Positions 31,226-40,315 of a stretch of DNA of 52,078 nt are shown piece by piece. Source of the stretch: Mycobacterium sp. D16Q14 (GTDB taxonomy: Bacteria; Actinomycetota; Actinomycetes; Mycobacteriales; Mycobacteriaceae); contig MAEX01000028.1 in assembly GCA_002013415.1 (NCBI GenBank), positions 1 through 52,078 of the forward strand, written 5' to 3'. Made by a program: the position numbers and the translations under genes. The notes below the pieces were generated by a model. The model saw only the letters and a program-made list of their open reading frames with translations, searched no databases and was not told the origin of the DNA. Each line of letters starts with the position of its first letter. Position 1 is the stretch's first letter.

Positions 31226-31655
31226 GCTCACCCCCGTCGAACCAGTTCTGCGCGGTCGGCCTGATGATCAGCACATTGGCCACGATCAACGACAGCGCGG
31301 CGATGAGCAGCAGCGGACCCACTGAACCGGTGCTGGCCATCGCGATCGCCCCGAGCACCGAGACCAACGAGAGGGCGATCAAGGCCCGGCGGTAGCGCTT
31401 ATCCCCCTGCCGTGTCCGCCCGGCGAGAAATGCGATACCGGCCGCCAGCACGATGCACAACACGCCCCAGGCCCGAAAGTAGGTGACGAGATGTCCTATC
31501 TCCGCGTCGGTCAGCTCGGTTCTCGCGGCGGCCCGCACCGCGTCGAAGCGCTGGGTCACCCCGGCCAGACCGTTGAGGAACAGGGCGGCCGATGAGACCA
31601 CCCAGAACCAGAACGCCACATCGACGATGCGCGGGCGCGGTTGTTCGGGTGTCAT
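31218..31655 (-). CDS. Four-helix membrane protein, unknown
   Basis: A 145-residue integral membrane protein with four helices, for example VAFWFWVVSSAALFLNGLAG, WGVLCIVLAAGIAFLAG and GPLLLIAALSLIVANVLII. A polar loop containing AARTELTDAEIGHL lies between helices 1 and 2. The ATG at 31655 has AGGG about 9 bases upstream; an ATG near 31685 is an alternative. It overlaps the next gene's start. Not recognised beyond topology. Its pairing with the 158-residue neighbour suggests a recent insertion in the hemB downstream operon. Confidence 0.7.
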   Translation of the reverse strand: MTPEQPRPRIVDVAFWFWVVSSAALFLNGLAGVTQRFDAVRAAARTELTDAEIGHLVTYFRAWGVLCIVLAAGIAFLAGRTRQGDKRYRRALIALSLVSVLGAIAMASTGSVGPLLLIAALSLIVANVLIIRPTAQNWFDGGEHG

Positions 31656-31705
31656 GCGGGCCCCTATCGTGATTTCGGGCATCATTCCAGCAGCGTATCG
31701 AGGTA

Positions 31706-32182
31706 CTAGCGCTGCCTCGTCAGGTATGCGGTGGAGTTCTCGCGGTGCAACAGGAATAGCCCGCCGCAGATCAAGACGGATGCGGTGATCCCCGAGAGCG
31801 CCTGCACAATCGCCGGCACACCCTCCAGGTCGACCAACCGCGTCGCGGTGAACACCACCGAACCCACCGCACCACCGGTTAGGAAGGTGCGAGCCAGTCG
31901 GTATCCCGCACGCATCAGGAAGATCCCGGTGACGACAAGGGCCCCCACCACGACGACGATGAACCCGTTGAAGGCGTACACCGTCCACAGCGGGGCGGCC
32001 TTGCGCACCTCCGGGTCCTGCTGCCATTGACCGACGTTCGCGGCCAGGTAGCTCACGATCATCAGCGGGAGAGCGGCCAGCCACAGCCAACAACCGGTGT
32101 CGATATCGTCGGGTCGCGGCTTGGCCGGACCTGCCGAGGGTTGTCCAGCCAATCCACTCTGATTGTGCGGATCGGGATACAT
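31706..32182 (-). CDS. Membrane protein with Pro-rich N-terminus, unknown
   Basis: A 158-residue protein: a ~30-residue Pro/Gly-rich cytoplasmic lead (MYPDPHNQSGLAGQPSAGPA) then four membrane helices (LWLAALPLMIVSYLAANVG, FIVVVVGALVVTGIFLM, a weaker third, and ASVLICGGLFLL). ATG at 32182 directly follows a GTG at 32185. It begins 31 bases after the hemB stop, so it is likely transcribed with the haem genes. Function unknown. Confidence 0.72.
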   Translation of the reverse strand: MYPDPHNQSGLAGQPSAGPAKPRPDDIDTGCWLWLAALPLMIVSYLAANVGQWQQDPEVRKAAPLWTVYAFNGFIVVVVGALVVTGIFLMRAGYRLARTFLTGGAVGSVVFTATRLVDLEGVPAIVQALSGITASVLICGGLFLLHRENSTAYLTRQR

Positions 32183-32216
32183 CACGCGACCACGGTAGTG
32201 GAAGGGGACAAACCGC

Positions 32217-33197
32217 CTACTCCAGCCAGCCCGCGACGTCCGCGGCCCAATAGGTCAGCACGATATCGGCTCCCGCGCGGCGAATGGAGGTCAGCGTCTC
32301 CAGCACCATGGCCTGCAAATCGATCCAATTGTTCTGCGCCGCAGCACAGATCATCGAATACTCACCCGACACCTGATATGCCGCGACCGGCACCGGAGAG
32401 ACATCGGCGACCTGCCGGAGCACATCGAGGTAGGCCATCGCCGGTTTCACCATCAGGATGTCGGCGCCCTCCTCGACGTCAAGCTCGGCCTCGCGTAACG
32501 CTTCCCGGCCGTTCGCCACGTCCTGCTGGTAGGTGCGCCGATCTCCGCGCAGCGATGATCCCACCGCCTCGCGGAACGGCCCATAGAACGCCGAGGCGTA
32601 CTTGGCGGCATACGCCAGGATGATCACGTCGGTGTGCCCGGCAGCATCCAGGCCCTCGCGAATGGCCGCCACCTGGCCGTCCATCATGCCGCTGGGTCCC
32701 ACCACACGAGCACCCGAATTCGCCTGCGCCACCGCCATGTCCACGTACTGCGTCAGCGTCGCATCGTTATCCACCCGGCCTGAGGCGTCCAACACCCCGC
32801 AGTGGCCGTGATCGGTGAATTCGTCGAGGCAGGTGTCGGCCATCAGCACCGTGGAGTCACCCAGGTCCGCCGACAGGATCGACAGCGCACGGTTCAGAAT
32901 GCCTTCCTGGGCCAGACCGGCACTCCCGGAGGCGTCCTTGTCCTTCTCCTCGGGAACACCGAATAGCATGAGCCCGCCGACACCGGCCTTCACCGCGTCC
33001 TCGGCGGCCCCACGCAGGGATTCAACGCTGTGTTGCACCACGCCCGGCATCGACGCAATGGGGCGCGATTCGGCCACACCGTCGGCCACGAACATCGGCA
33101 ACACCAACTGCCGCGGCGCCAACGTGGTTTCGGCCACCAGTCGGCGGATCGCCGGGGTGGCTCTCAGCCGACGCGGACGCTGGTATGGAAATGGCAC
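32217..33197 (-). CDS. hemB: Delta-aminolevulinic acid dehydratase (porphobilinogen synthase) HemB
   Basis: A 326-residue enzyme that condenses two 5-aminolevulinate molecules to porphobilinogen. The metal loop is DTCLDEFTDHGHCG, with Cys ligands typical of zinc-type enzymes. The two active-site Lys lie in ILAYAAKYASAFYGPFR and MVKPAMAYLDVLR; the C-terminal IVLTYWAADVAGWL is conserved. It lies 27 bases after hemD. It completes hemA-C-D-B in reaction-related order within one leftward operon. Confidence 0.95.
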   Translation of the reverse strand: MPFPYQRPRRLRATPAIRRLVAETTLAPRQLVLPMFVADGVAESRPIASMPGVVQHSVESLRGAAEDAVKAGVGGLMLFGVPEEKDKDASGSAGLAQEGILNRALSILSADLGDSTVLMADTCLDEFTDHGHCGVLDASGRVDNDATLTQYVDMAVAQANSGARVVGPSGMMDGQVAAIREGLDAAGHTDVIILAYAAKYASAFYGPFREAVGSSLRGDRRTYQQDVANGREALREAELDVEEGADILMVKPAMAYLDVLRQVADVSPVPVAAYQVSGEYSMICAAAQNNWIDLQAMVLETLTSIRRAGADIVLTYWAADVAGWLE

Positions 33198-33224
33198 GGC
33201 AATGGCCTTCCGCTAAATCTCCGC

Positions 33225-34874
33225 TTAACGCCGTCGGCTCTTCTTACGTGGCGGCGGCAATGCGCCCTCGGTGCGCAACCGGGCGGCGTGCTCGGCAAGG
33301 GCCTCCACCAGTGGACCGACAGCGGCAGTCTCCGGCTGCACGTCCACGCGCAGTCCAAATTCGATTGCGGTCTCAGCGGTTTTCGGTCCGATGCAGGCCA
33401 CGATGGTGCGTGCGTGGGGCTTCCCGGCGATACCCACCAGGTTGCGGACCGTCGAGCTCGAGGTGAAGCACACGGCGTCAAATCCGCCGGTCTTGATCAT
33501 CTCGCGCGTCTGCGCCGCCGGCGGCGCCGCCCGCACGGTCCGGTAAGCGGTCACGTCGTCGATTTCCCAGCCACGCTCCCGCAGGCCCTCGGCGAGGGTC
33601 TCGGTGGCGATGTCGGCGCGGGGCAGCAGCACCCGATTCACCGGATCGAAAACGTCGTCATAGGGCGGGAACTCATCGAGCAGACCAAGCGAGGACTGCT
33701 CACCCGCAGGCACCAGCTCCGGGTTGATACCGAAGGCACGCACCTTCTCCGCGGTGGCCTGACCCACGCATGCGATCTTCACACCCGAGAAGGCGCGAGC
33801 GTCCAGGCCGAATTCAGCGAACTTCTCCCACACCGCGCGGACCGCGTTGGTGGAGGTGAAGACCACCCACTGGTAGCGGCCGTCGACCAAACCCTTCACG
33901 GCCCTTTCCATCTGGGCGGGGCTACGCGGCGGCTCGACGGCGATGGTGGGCACCTCGACCGGCAGGGCTCCGTATCCGACAAGCTTCTCGCTCATCTCGC
34001 CGGCCTGATCCTTGGTGCGCGGCACCAACACGGTCCAGCCGTACAGCGCGCGGCTCTCCCACCAGTTCAGCTTGGAGCGACCAGTAACCACACGGCCGAT
34101 CGTCAACACCAGGGCGCCGGTCATCGGCCCGTGCGGATCATTGGCGTCTACCGGGACACCGTCGATCAGCGAGGCCAGCGTGGTCTCCACGGTCCGCTGC
34201 GCGCAGGTGGTGCCCTGCGCGGTCACCGCGACCAGAGTCTGATCGGACAAACCGTGCTCGATGAGCGCCTTAGCAGCGTCCGGTACATGCGTCGGGGTGG
34301 CGTGCAGGATCAGCGGGCCGGGAGCGGCGGCCAGCGCCGCCCAGTCCACATCGCCGCGCACATCGGCGACGGTGTGTGCGGATCCCGGCGGCAGGCCGGC
34401 GTACGCGGGCACCGCAGTGCTCGACGACAGACCGGGCAGAATCTCAAAGGCCACCTGGGTGCGCGTGACCGCGATGACCTCGGCGAGCACCGAATCGATC
34501 GAGAGCGGATCGCCGGCGACCAGCCGCACCACGTCCACGCCGTTCTTGGCCTCGGCGACCAGAGTCTTGGCGACATCGGCAGGATCGCCCAGTGCCGGGC
34601 GAATGTCGATGGTGAGTGGCGGTTCGGCAGCGGCCTCAGCGTCAACAGACGCGGGCGCCGCCTCACCACCGGTCGCGGGTTTGACGGGCGCCGGTTCAGG
34701 AAGTTCGACCGCGGACCCGACGAGATCGAGTACCGCTTGCGGCACATCGGGGTCGGTGAACGCGACCGTGGCGCTGGTGAGCACCGCGCGCGCCCGGACG
34801 GTCAACAGGCCAGGGTCTCCCGGCCCGGAACCAACGAACAGGATGCGCCCTGGCTTCTTGCGCCCTCGGGTCAC
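33225..34874 (-). CDS. hemD: Bifunctional uroporphyrinogen-III synthase / C-methyltransferase-like protein HemD
   Basis: A 549-residue fusion. Residues ~8-255 have the tetrapyrrole methylase fold (FVGSGPGDPGLLTVRARAVL, VVRLVAGDPLSIDS, ILPGLSSSTAVPAYAGLPPG). Residues ~270-535 are uroporphyrinogen-III synthase (VLVPRTKDQAGEMSEKLVGY, WVVFTSTNAVRAVWEKF, DAVCFTSSSTVRNLVGIAG). The synthase closes hydroxymethylbilane with D-ring inversion. The same domain order is known for mycobacterial HemD (Rv0511). The methylase half has an Ala/Pro-rich insert (PATGGEAAPASVDAEAAAEP). Tail is basic (PPRKKSRRR). Confidence 0.92.
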   Translation of the reverse strand: MTRGRKKPGRILFVGSGPGDPGLLTVRARAVLTSATVAFTDPDVPQAVLDLVGSAVELPEPAPVKPATGGEAAPASVDAEAAAEPPLTIDIRPALGDPADVAKTLVAEAKNGVDVVRLVAGDPLSIDSVLAEVIAVTRTQVAFEILPGLSSSTAVPAYAGLPPGSAHTVADVRGDVDWAALAAAPGPLILHATPTHVPDAAKALIEHGLSDQTLVAVTAQGTTCAQRTVETTLASLIDGVPVDANDPHGPMTGALVLTIGRVVTGRSKLNWWESRALYGWTVLVPRTKDQAGEMSEKLVGYGALPVEVPTIAVEPPRSPAQMERAVKGLVDGRYQWVVFTSTNAVRAVWEKFAEFGLDARAFSGVKIACVGQATAEKVRAFGINPELVPAGEQSSLGLLDEFPPYDDVFDPVNRVLLPRADIATETLAEGLRERGWEIDDVTAYRTVRAAPPAAQTREMIKTGGFDAVCFTSSSTVRNLVGIAGKPHARTIVACIGPKTAETAIEFGLRVDVQPETAAVGPLVEALAEHAARLRTEGALPPPRKKSRRR

Positions 34875-34905
34875 TACTGCCTCCCATATCGGCGGTTTGC
34901 GCCGC

Positions 34906-35829
34906 CTATTCAGCTGTCATCAGTGCTCGCGCACCGAGATCGAGCAGTTCCCTCGCGACCGCGAGCCCAAGCTCTGCGGCCCGATCGGGGGTGCCAATCC
35001 CGGAGGCCCGAATCACGTCAGATCCGTCCAGCGCCGCCGCACATCCGCGCAACGACAGTTCGTCGAAGACACGGCCATCCTCATCAATCGACTCGACCAC
35101 CTCGGCGATCGCGCCAACTGGTGCGGTACAGCCCGCCTCCAGCTCGGCAAGCAGGGCCCTTTCGGCAGTCACCGCGGCGCGCGTGTCGGCGTGATCGAGT
35201 TCCGCCAGCACCGCCACCAAATCAGTGACCTCACTGCGGCACTCCACCGCCAGCGCTCCCTGAGCCGGCGCGGGCAATACCTGCACCGGTTCCAGTGTCT
35301 CGGTGATGCGGTCCAAACGTCCGATACGGGCCAAACCCGCCCGGGCGACTACCACAGCATCAAGATCACCATTGGAGACCCTGCTCAACCTGGTATCCAG
35401 GTTGCCTCTTAGGGGGCGAATTTCCAAACCGAGACCCAGTGCTCTAAGCTGCGCGGCCCGTCGCGGGGACGAGGTACCAATCACCGAGCCCGTGGGCAAC
35501 TCCCCCAGCACCAATCCGTCCCGAGCCACGAGGGCGTCCCGATAGTCTTCACGAGGCGGAATGGCGGCTATGACGAATCTCGGATCGGCTGCCGTTGGCA
35601 AATCCTTGTAGGAGTGCACGGCAACATCGACAACGTTATCGGCGATGGCCTCGCGCAGAGCGGCCGTGAAGACCCCCACACCGATTTGCTCGACCGGGGC
35701 AGACGACTGGTCCCCAGCCGTGGTCACGATTACTAGCTCTGCCTCGTGCCCTTTGGCGCGCAGGGCATCCCTGATTCCCCCGGCTTGCGTCGTCGCCAAC
35801 AGACTGCCGCGGGTACCAATTCGGATCAT
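34906..35829 (-). CDS. hemC: Porphobilinogen deaminase (hydroxymethylbilane synthase) HemC
   Basis: A 307-residue enzyme that polymerises four porphobilinogens to hydroxymethylbilane. The start IRIGTRGSLLATTQAGGIRD, the catalytic-site ADNVVDVAVHSYKDLPT with the conserved Asp, and GTSSPRRAAQLRALG for substrate Arg contacts are clear. The dipyrromethane-cofactor Cys lies in LEAGCTAPVGAIAEV. It is preceded by hemA (90-base gap) and followed by hemD (31 bases). Confidence 0.95.
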   Translation of the reverse strand: MIRIGTRGSLLATTQAGGIRDALRAKGHEAELVIVTTAGDQSSAPVEQIGVGVFTAALREAIADNVVDVAVHSYKDLPTAADPRFVIAAIPPREDYRDALVARDGLVLGELPTGSVIGTSSPRRAAQLRALGLGLEIRPLRGNLDTRLSRVSNGDLDAVVVARAGLARIGRLDRITETLEPVQVLPAPAQGALAVECRSEVTDLVAVLAELDHADTRAAVTAERALLAELEAGCTAPVGAIAEVVESIDEDGRVFDELSLRGCAAALDGSDVIRASGIGTPDRAAELGLAVARELLDLGARALMTAE

Positions 35830-35919
35830 GGTTGAGCCTCTCGGGCGAAGACGGTCAGGATCGATGAGCCGCTTACGCGAAGACCATGAGGAATCGGTGA
35901 GCCACTCGGGTGAGGACCA

Positions 35920-37263
35920 TCAACCACGGCTCTCTTCGTGCAATTCCGTTGCGGCAAGCGGTAATTCGCCTGCCGTCGCCACCGCTTCGACGGTGTGCGG
36001 ATCGAGCTCGAACAACTCACGCAACGCCTCGGCGTAGCTGTCACCGCCGGGTGCGGACGCCAGCTGCTTCACCCGCACCGTGGGGGCGTGCAGCAGCTTG
36101 TCGACGACTCGGCGAACAGTCTTGGCGACCTCGTCCCGCTCGGCCCCCACCAGGCTCGGTAGACGGCCGTCCAGGCGCAGCAGCTCGGCCTCTACCACCT
36201 CGGCGGCCCGTTGGCGCAGGGCGGTAACCGTCGGGGTGACCTCCGCCATCCGCTCGCCGGTCAGGTACCGGGCGACCTCGTCGTTGACGATCTGGCGGGC
36301 CGCGCCCGCGTCGTTGGCTGCCGCACGCGCGGTGGGCTCACGCTGGATACGCTCCATGTCCACCACGATGACGCCGGGCAGACCGGCCACCGTGGGGTCC
36401 ACGTCGCGCGGCATGCCCAGGTCACAGAAGACGAGTTGTCGGCCACCACCCAGAGCGCGGTGCACGTCGGCCAGCGAGATCACCGGCCGGACCGCCCCGG
36501 TACAGGACACCACCACATCGGACTGAGCCAGCGCCTGGTCCAGATTGTCGAGGGTGAGCGCCTGCGCGTTGACACCCGACTCGCGCGCCGTCGCCGCGAG
36601 CCGTTGCGCACGCTCCGCGCTGCGGTTGACCACCCAGAGGTTGTCGATACCCGCGCGGATCAATTGCGCGGTCGCCAAGGAACCCATCGAGCCGGCACCG
36701 ACAACGGCAGCGGTGCGTCCGGGCAGACCGTTGAGCTTGCCGTCGGCCAGATCGAGGGCCACCGACACCACCGAGGCCCCGGCCGCGTCGATACCGGTCT
36801 CCGAATGCACTCGTTTACCCACGCGCAGGGCGCTCTGGGACAGCTCGTGCAGCACTCGGCCCACCGCTTGATGCGTTTCCGCGGTGGCATAGGCGTTGCG
36901 CACCTGGCCCAATACCTGCTGCTCGCCAACCACCATGGAATCCAGGCCGCTGGCCACCGCGAACAGGTGCTCGACGGCGGCCTCGCTGTATCGGACGTAG
37001 GCGTATTTGGTGAGCTCGTTCATGCCCATACCGGCATGCCGGGCAATGGCCTCACCGATGACGGTCAGGCCGCCGTGGAACGCTTCGACCACGGCATATA
37101 CCTCGACCCGGTTGCAGGTCGAGAGCACCATGACCTCGCTGACCAGGGGGGATTGCAGAATGTGTTCGATGATCTTGGGCTGATCGGCCTCGCCAATCGC
37201 CAGCTTCTCCAGCACCGGCACAGGCGCGCTACGGTGCGAGGCTCCGAACAGCAGGACGCTCAC
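35920..37263 (-). CDS. hemA: Glutamyl-tRNA reductase HemA
   Basis: A 447-residue NADPH enzyme that reduces glutamyl-tRNA to glutamate-1-semialdehyde, the committed C5-pathway step. The catalytic Cys50 is in VLSTCNRVEVYAVV; VVGEQQVLGQVRNAY and the nucleotide motif VVGAGSMGSLATAQL follow. A C-terminal dimerisation helix region ends the protein. The GTG at 37263 gives the standard start SVLLFGASHRSAPV. It heads the hemA-C-D-B operon and is separated from a small glutaredoxin-like gene by 111 bases containing the probable promoter. Confidence 0.95.
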   Translation of the reverse strand: MSVLLFGASHRSAPVPVLEKLAIGEADQPKIIEHILQSPLVSEVMVLSTCNRVEVYAVVEAFHGGLTVIGEAIARHAGMGMNELTKYAYVRYSEAAVEHLFAVASGLDSMVVGEQQVLGQVRNAYATAETHQAVGRVLHELSQSALRVGKRVHSETGIDAAGASVVSVALDLADGKLNGLPGRTAAVVGAGSMGSLATAQLIRAGIDNLWVVNRSAERAQRLAATARESGVNAQALTLDNLDQALAQSDVVVSCTGAVRPVISLADVHRALGGGRQLVFCDLGMPRDVDPTVAGLPGVIVVDMERIQREPTARAAANDAGAARQIVNDEVARYLTGERMAEVTPTVTALRQRAAEVVEAELLRLDGRLPSLVGAERDEVAKTVRRVVDKLLHAPTVRVKQLASAPGGDSYAEALRELFELDPHTVEAVATAGELPLAATELHEESRG

Positions 37264-37374
37264 CGCAGGTCACTCCGCTGACATCTCACTGTCCAGCTCC
37301 CTTGCTTTTGGTGAGGCTCGAACTTCATGCACGGTAGCCCGAAAATGGCCACTGGGCAAAATCCAAACAGCCTG

Positions 37375-37629
37375 TTATCGGTCACGTTTCAGGTCCGCCC
37401 GGAGCCGAGGCTCATCCACTTCCCAATAGCTGTGCTCCTGACCGTCTAACAGCACCACCGGAAGCCGGTCACCAAACTCCGCGCGCAACGACGAATCTGT
37501 GATCGCAGCCTCATCCACATCGGTGACGGTGAGCGGGATCCCGAACTCGTCGGCCAGGGCCGCCAGTTCGCGCTGCGCTCGTTCGCAGGCAGAGCACCCC
37601 GGGCGCGTCAGCAGCGTTAGAGACGTCAT
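37375..37629 (-). CDS. Glutaredoxin-like thiol protein (Rv0508-like)
   Basis: An 84-residue thioredoxin-fold protein with active site LLTRPGCSACERAQRELAAL (C-x2-C), a cis-Pro block RLPVVLLDGQEHSYWEV and the glutaredoxin length. The DUF836 subset of these proteins fits best. The ATG at 37629 starts directly at the first beta strand; a CAGAAT box 6 bases upstream suggests a leaderless message. It lies upstream of hemA on the same strand, as Rv0508 precedes hemA, and is divergent from serB1. Confidence 0.85.
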   Translation of the reverse strand: MTSLTLLTRPGCSACERAQRELAALADEFGIPLTVTDVDEAAITDSSLRAEFGDRLPVVLLDGQEHSYWEVDEPRLRADLKRDR

Positions 37630-37727
37630 ATACCAATTCTGCCACCGGGTCCCCCGAGCTCCCGCCACCCTCAGTAGGGTTAAACGGCATTTGGAAACGG
37701 CGGACAGGAAGGGCGGCTAAGCCGGCT

Positions 37728-38648
37728 ATGACCAGCCCCCAGATCAACGGCGAGCCCCCTGCCGAAGGCTCCGCGGAGGAGCAGTTGCACGCCGAGGCGT
37801 TCGCCGAAGACGTCGCGCGCGCCGCATCCTTCGCCGAGGCGGACGCTGCTGCGCCCGAGGTGCCCCCGGGCCCTCCGCCCGCTGATCTGACCGCCGCCGC
37901 ATTTTTCGATGTCGACAACACGCTGGTGCATGGCTCCTCGTTGGTTCATTTCGGCCGGGGCCTGGCGCAGCGCGACTACTTCCAGTACTCGGACATGCTT
38001 CAGTTCGTCTGGGCGCAGGCGAAGTTCCGGCTGACCGGCCGCGAGAACTCCGATGACGTCGCCGCGGGCCGACAGAAGGCGCTCTCGTTCATCGAGGGGC
38101 GCAGCGTCGATGAACTCGTCAACCTCAGCGAGGACATCTACGACGAGACGATCGCCGACAAGATCTGGCCCGGCACCCAGGCGCTGACCCAGATGCACCT
38201 CGACGCCGGCCAGCAGGTGTGGCTGGTCACGGCCACACCCAAGGAACTGGCGGAGACCATCGCCCGACGGCTGGGCCTCACCGGAGCGCTGGGCACCGTC
38301 GCGGAATCGGTGGATGGGGTGTTCACCGGACGCCTGGTAGGCGACATTCTGCACGGACCGGGCAAGGCGCGCGCCGTGCGCAACCTTGCCATCCGAAACG
38401 GGCTGAATCTCAAGCGCTGCACCGCCTACAGCGACAGCGTCAACGATGTGCCGATGCTGTCACTGGTGGGCACCGCCGTAGCCATCAATCCCGACGCAGA
38501 GCTGCGCGACGTGGCACGACGCCGAGGCTGGGAGGTCCGCGACTTCCGCACGGCGCGCAAGGCCGCCCGCATCGGCGTGCCGTCTGCGGTGCTGCTCGGC
38601 GCCGCGGGCGGAGCGTTGGCGGCCGCACTGGCCCGACGCGAGAAGTGA
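37728..38648 (+). CDS. serB1: HAD-IB family hydrolase, SerB1-like
   Basis: A 306-residue HAD phosphatase of subfamily IB (phosphoserine phosphatase-like). The nucleophile motif is AAFFDVDNTLVHGSSLVHFG with Asp61 and Asp63. Motif II Thr lies in QVWLVTATPKELAETIA and motif III/IV in AYSDSVNDVPMLSLVG. An acidic, Ala/Pro-rich ~50-residue N-terminal extension precedes the domain, and a hydrophobic C-terminal helix (AVLLGAAGGALAAALARRE) ends it. It corresponds to Rv0505c by position. Whether phosphoserine is the true substrate is uncertain. Confidence 0.87.
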   Translation: MTSPQINGEPPAEGSAEEQLHAEAFAEDVARAASFAEADAAAPEVPPGPPPADLTAAAFFDVDNTLVHGSSLVHFGRGLAQRDYFQYSDMLQFVWAQAKFRLTGRENSDDVAAGRQKALSFIEGRSVDELVNLSEDIYDETIADKIWPGTQALTQMHLDAGQQVWLVTATPKELAETIARRLGLTGALGTVAESVDGVFTGRLVGDILHGPGKARAVRNLAIRNGLNLKRCTAYSDSVNDVPMLSLVGTAVAINPDAELRDVARRRGWEVRDFRTARKAARIGVPSAVLLGAAGGALAAALARREK

Positions 38649-38733
38649 CAATCACCATTACCGCTGCTGATAGGCTCAGCGCCGCTCGAACTGTCTAGAT
38701 TCGTACCTGACCTGCAGCGAAATGGGTTAATGC

Positions 38734-39201
38734 ATGGCCATCCGCCAAGACATCATCGGAACGCACTACCGCTACCCCGATTACTTCGAGGTCGGTCGCG
38801 AGAAGATGCGTGAATTCGCGGCGGCCATCAAGGACGGCTGCGAGGAGAACTCCGGTGTCGTCGCGCCCATCACGTTCCTCGCCGTCGCGGGCCGGCGCGT
38901 GCAGCACAAGATCTTCACGGAGATGGATCTGCCCATCAACGTGGCACGAGTACTGCACCGCGACCAGAAGCTGAAGTTCCACCGCCCCGTCAAGGCGGGC
39001 GACCGGCTCTACTTCGACAGCTACCTGGACCACGTGCTGGAGTCGCACGGCATGGTTACCGCCGAGGTGCGCGCCGAGGTCACCGATGCCGACGGGCAAC
39101 CCGTGGCCACGAGCATCGTCACCATGATCGGCGAGGCCGAGGGACACGAGACCGACGCGAACTCCATGGCCGCCAACATCGCCTCACATCGCAAGGGCTA
39201 G
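38734..39201 (+). CDS. HadA-like MaoC-fold dehydratase (UPF0336, Rv0504c-like)
   Basis: A 155-residue hot-dog fold protein. The N-terminal GTHYRYPDYFEVGREKMREF and VAPITFLAVAGRRVQHKI match the FAS1-type dehydratase/HadA family. VLHRDQKLKFHRPVKAGDRL and VAEVRAEVTDADGQPV-like strands follow. HadA is the non-catalytic substrate-binding partner of HadB in mycolic acid elongation; this paralogue lies away from hadBC and its partner is unknown. It corresponds to Rv0504c. Its stop shares a CTAG with the convergent AraC-family gene. Confidence 0.85.
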   Translation: MAIRQDIIGTHYRYPDYFEVGREKMREFAAAIKDGCEENSGVVAPITFLAVAGRRVQHKIFTEMDLPINVARVLHRDQKLKFHRPVKAGDRLYFDSYLDHVLESHGMVTAEVRAEVTDADGQPVATSIVTMIGEAEGHETDANSMAANIASHRKG

Positions 39202-40205
39202 CGGCCTCTGCGGCTCGTTCGGTAAGCACTCGGGGTGGTACCGAACCAGCGCTTGCAACTTCGGGTGAACACACTCTGTTCGGCGTAGCCGAGTTGCCTG
39301 CTGACATGGTCCAGGTTCAGCTCGGTGTCGGAAAGCAATCGCTCGGCAGCTTCCCGACGAGTTTGGTCGACGAGCTCGGCGAAGGTCGCACCCTCGGCGC
39401 CGAGGCGCCGTTGCAGCGCTTTGGGGTGCACGCCGAGGTGTAATGCGATGTCCCCCAGGCCGATCTCCCCCGTGGGAAGCAGCTGACGGATGAGGATCCG
39501 GACCAACCGGCTGGAATCTGGCGTGCGGTTCACGAGAGTTCCCGTCAAATAGTCAACGGCGGTCTGATGCGTCAGATGATCTTTGGGCAGTGACTTCCGC
39601 ATGTCCGTGGTGCGCAGGACAAACCCCCCAACAGGCTCATGGAAGTACGGGCGGCAACCGAAGTAGCGCTGATATGTGGATGCGGCCGTAAGGGCCTGAT
39701 GCGGCAGATGAACGGAGACGGGCCGATAGCTGCCGCCCAGAAAATGATGCAACACCCGGAGCGTGACCCCCAAGGACAGTTCGACCGCCTGCGCCTGTGG
39801 GGGTGCCGGCGTGAGCAGGAACTCAAACTCGAAGCGGCACAGCATCGGGTCAACGGGATGGTCGATGATCCGGGCGCTGATGACCGGACAATACGCACCC
39901 ATGAATTTCTCCAGGATGGTGAAGGCGTCGGCGACGGTTGCCGCCGTGCGTGCGGCCAAACCGACCGGCCCAAGGATTTCGATGCCCTGCCGCCGGGCCA
40001 GTCGCCGCCCGAAGTCGGCTGCGTTGAGGGCCACCGCGGTGTCCTCGAGCGCACACAGACTATTGGGCAGCGAGACGAACCGCTCGTACGAGCCGGCATC
40101 GGCGGGCGAAACCCCGGCTGCGGCAAGTAGTTTGCTGCCGTCACCACCGAGCTCCGCCACCAATTGACGGTAGTTGGTCAGTGCCGAGCCCCGGATCACC
40201 GACAT
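39198..40205 (-). CDS. AraC family transcriptional regulator
   Basis: A 335-residue regulator. The N-terminal ~190 residues form the ligand-sensing arm found in OruR/ArgR-like AraC proteins (LARRQGIEILGPVGLAARTA). The C-terminal double helix-turn-helix reads IALHLGVHPKALQRRLGAEG and LSDTELNLDHVSRQLGYAEQ, ending FTRSCKRWFGTTPSAYR. The ATG at 40205 gives the canonical start. It is divergent from the DUF1254 lipoprotein operon with 110 bases between starts, so that operon is the best candidate target. TTGACA-like repeats on its own promoter suggest autoregulation. Confidence 0.88.
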   Translation of the reverse strand: MSVIRGSALTNYRQLVAELGGDGSKLLAAAGVSPADAGSYERFVSLPNSLCALEDTAVALNAADFGRRLARRQGIEILGPVGLAARTAATVADAFTILEKFMGAYCPVISARIIDHPVDPMLCRFEFEFLLTPAPPQAQAVELSLGVTLRVLHHFLGGSYRPVSVHLPHQALTAASTYQRYFGCRPYFHEPVGGFVLRTTDMRKSLPKDHLTHQTAVDYLTGTLVNRTPDSSRLVRILIRQLLPTGEIGLGDIALHLGVHPKALQRRLGAEGATFAELVDQTRREAAERLLSDTELNLDHVSRQLGYAEQSVFTRSCKRWFGTTPSAYRTSRRGR

Positions 40206-40315
40206 GTCCCCAACTGTCAAATATTTGTCTCTCATTGTCAAGACAAGCAGGTAGGGCATGCTGCACGATCAACGTTCGCCATCAAGATCATCGAATACCC
40301 CGAGAGGATGGGCCC

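Noticed and set aside
33030..35228. A 732-codon plus-strand open frame across hemB and hemD
   Set aside because: It is antisense to two well-recognised enzymes, has Arg/His/Gln-rich composition and no domain; typical of high-GC coding DNA.
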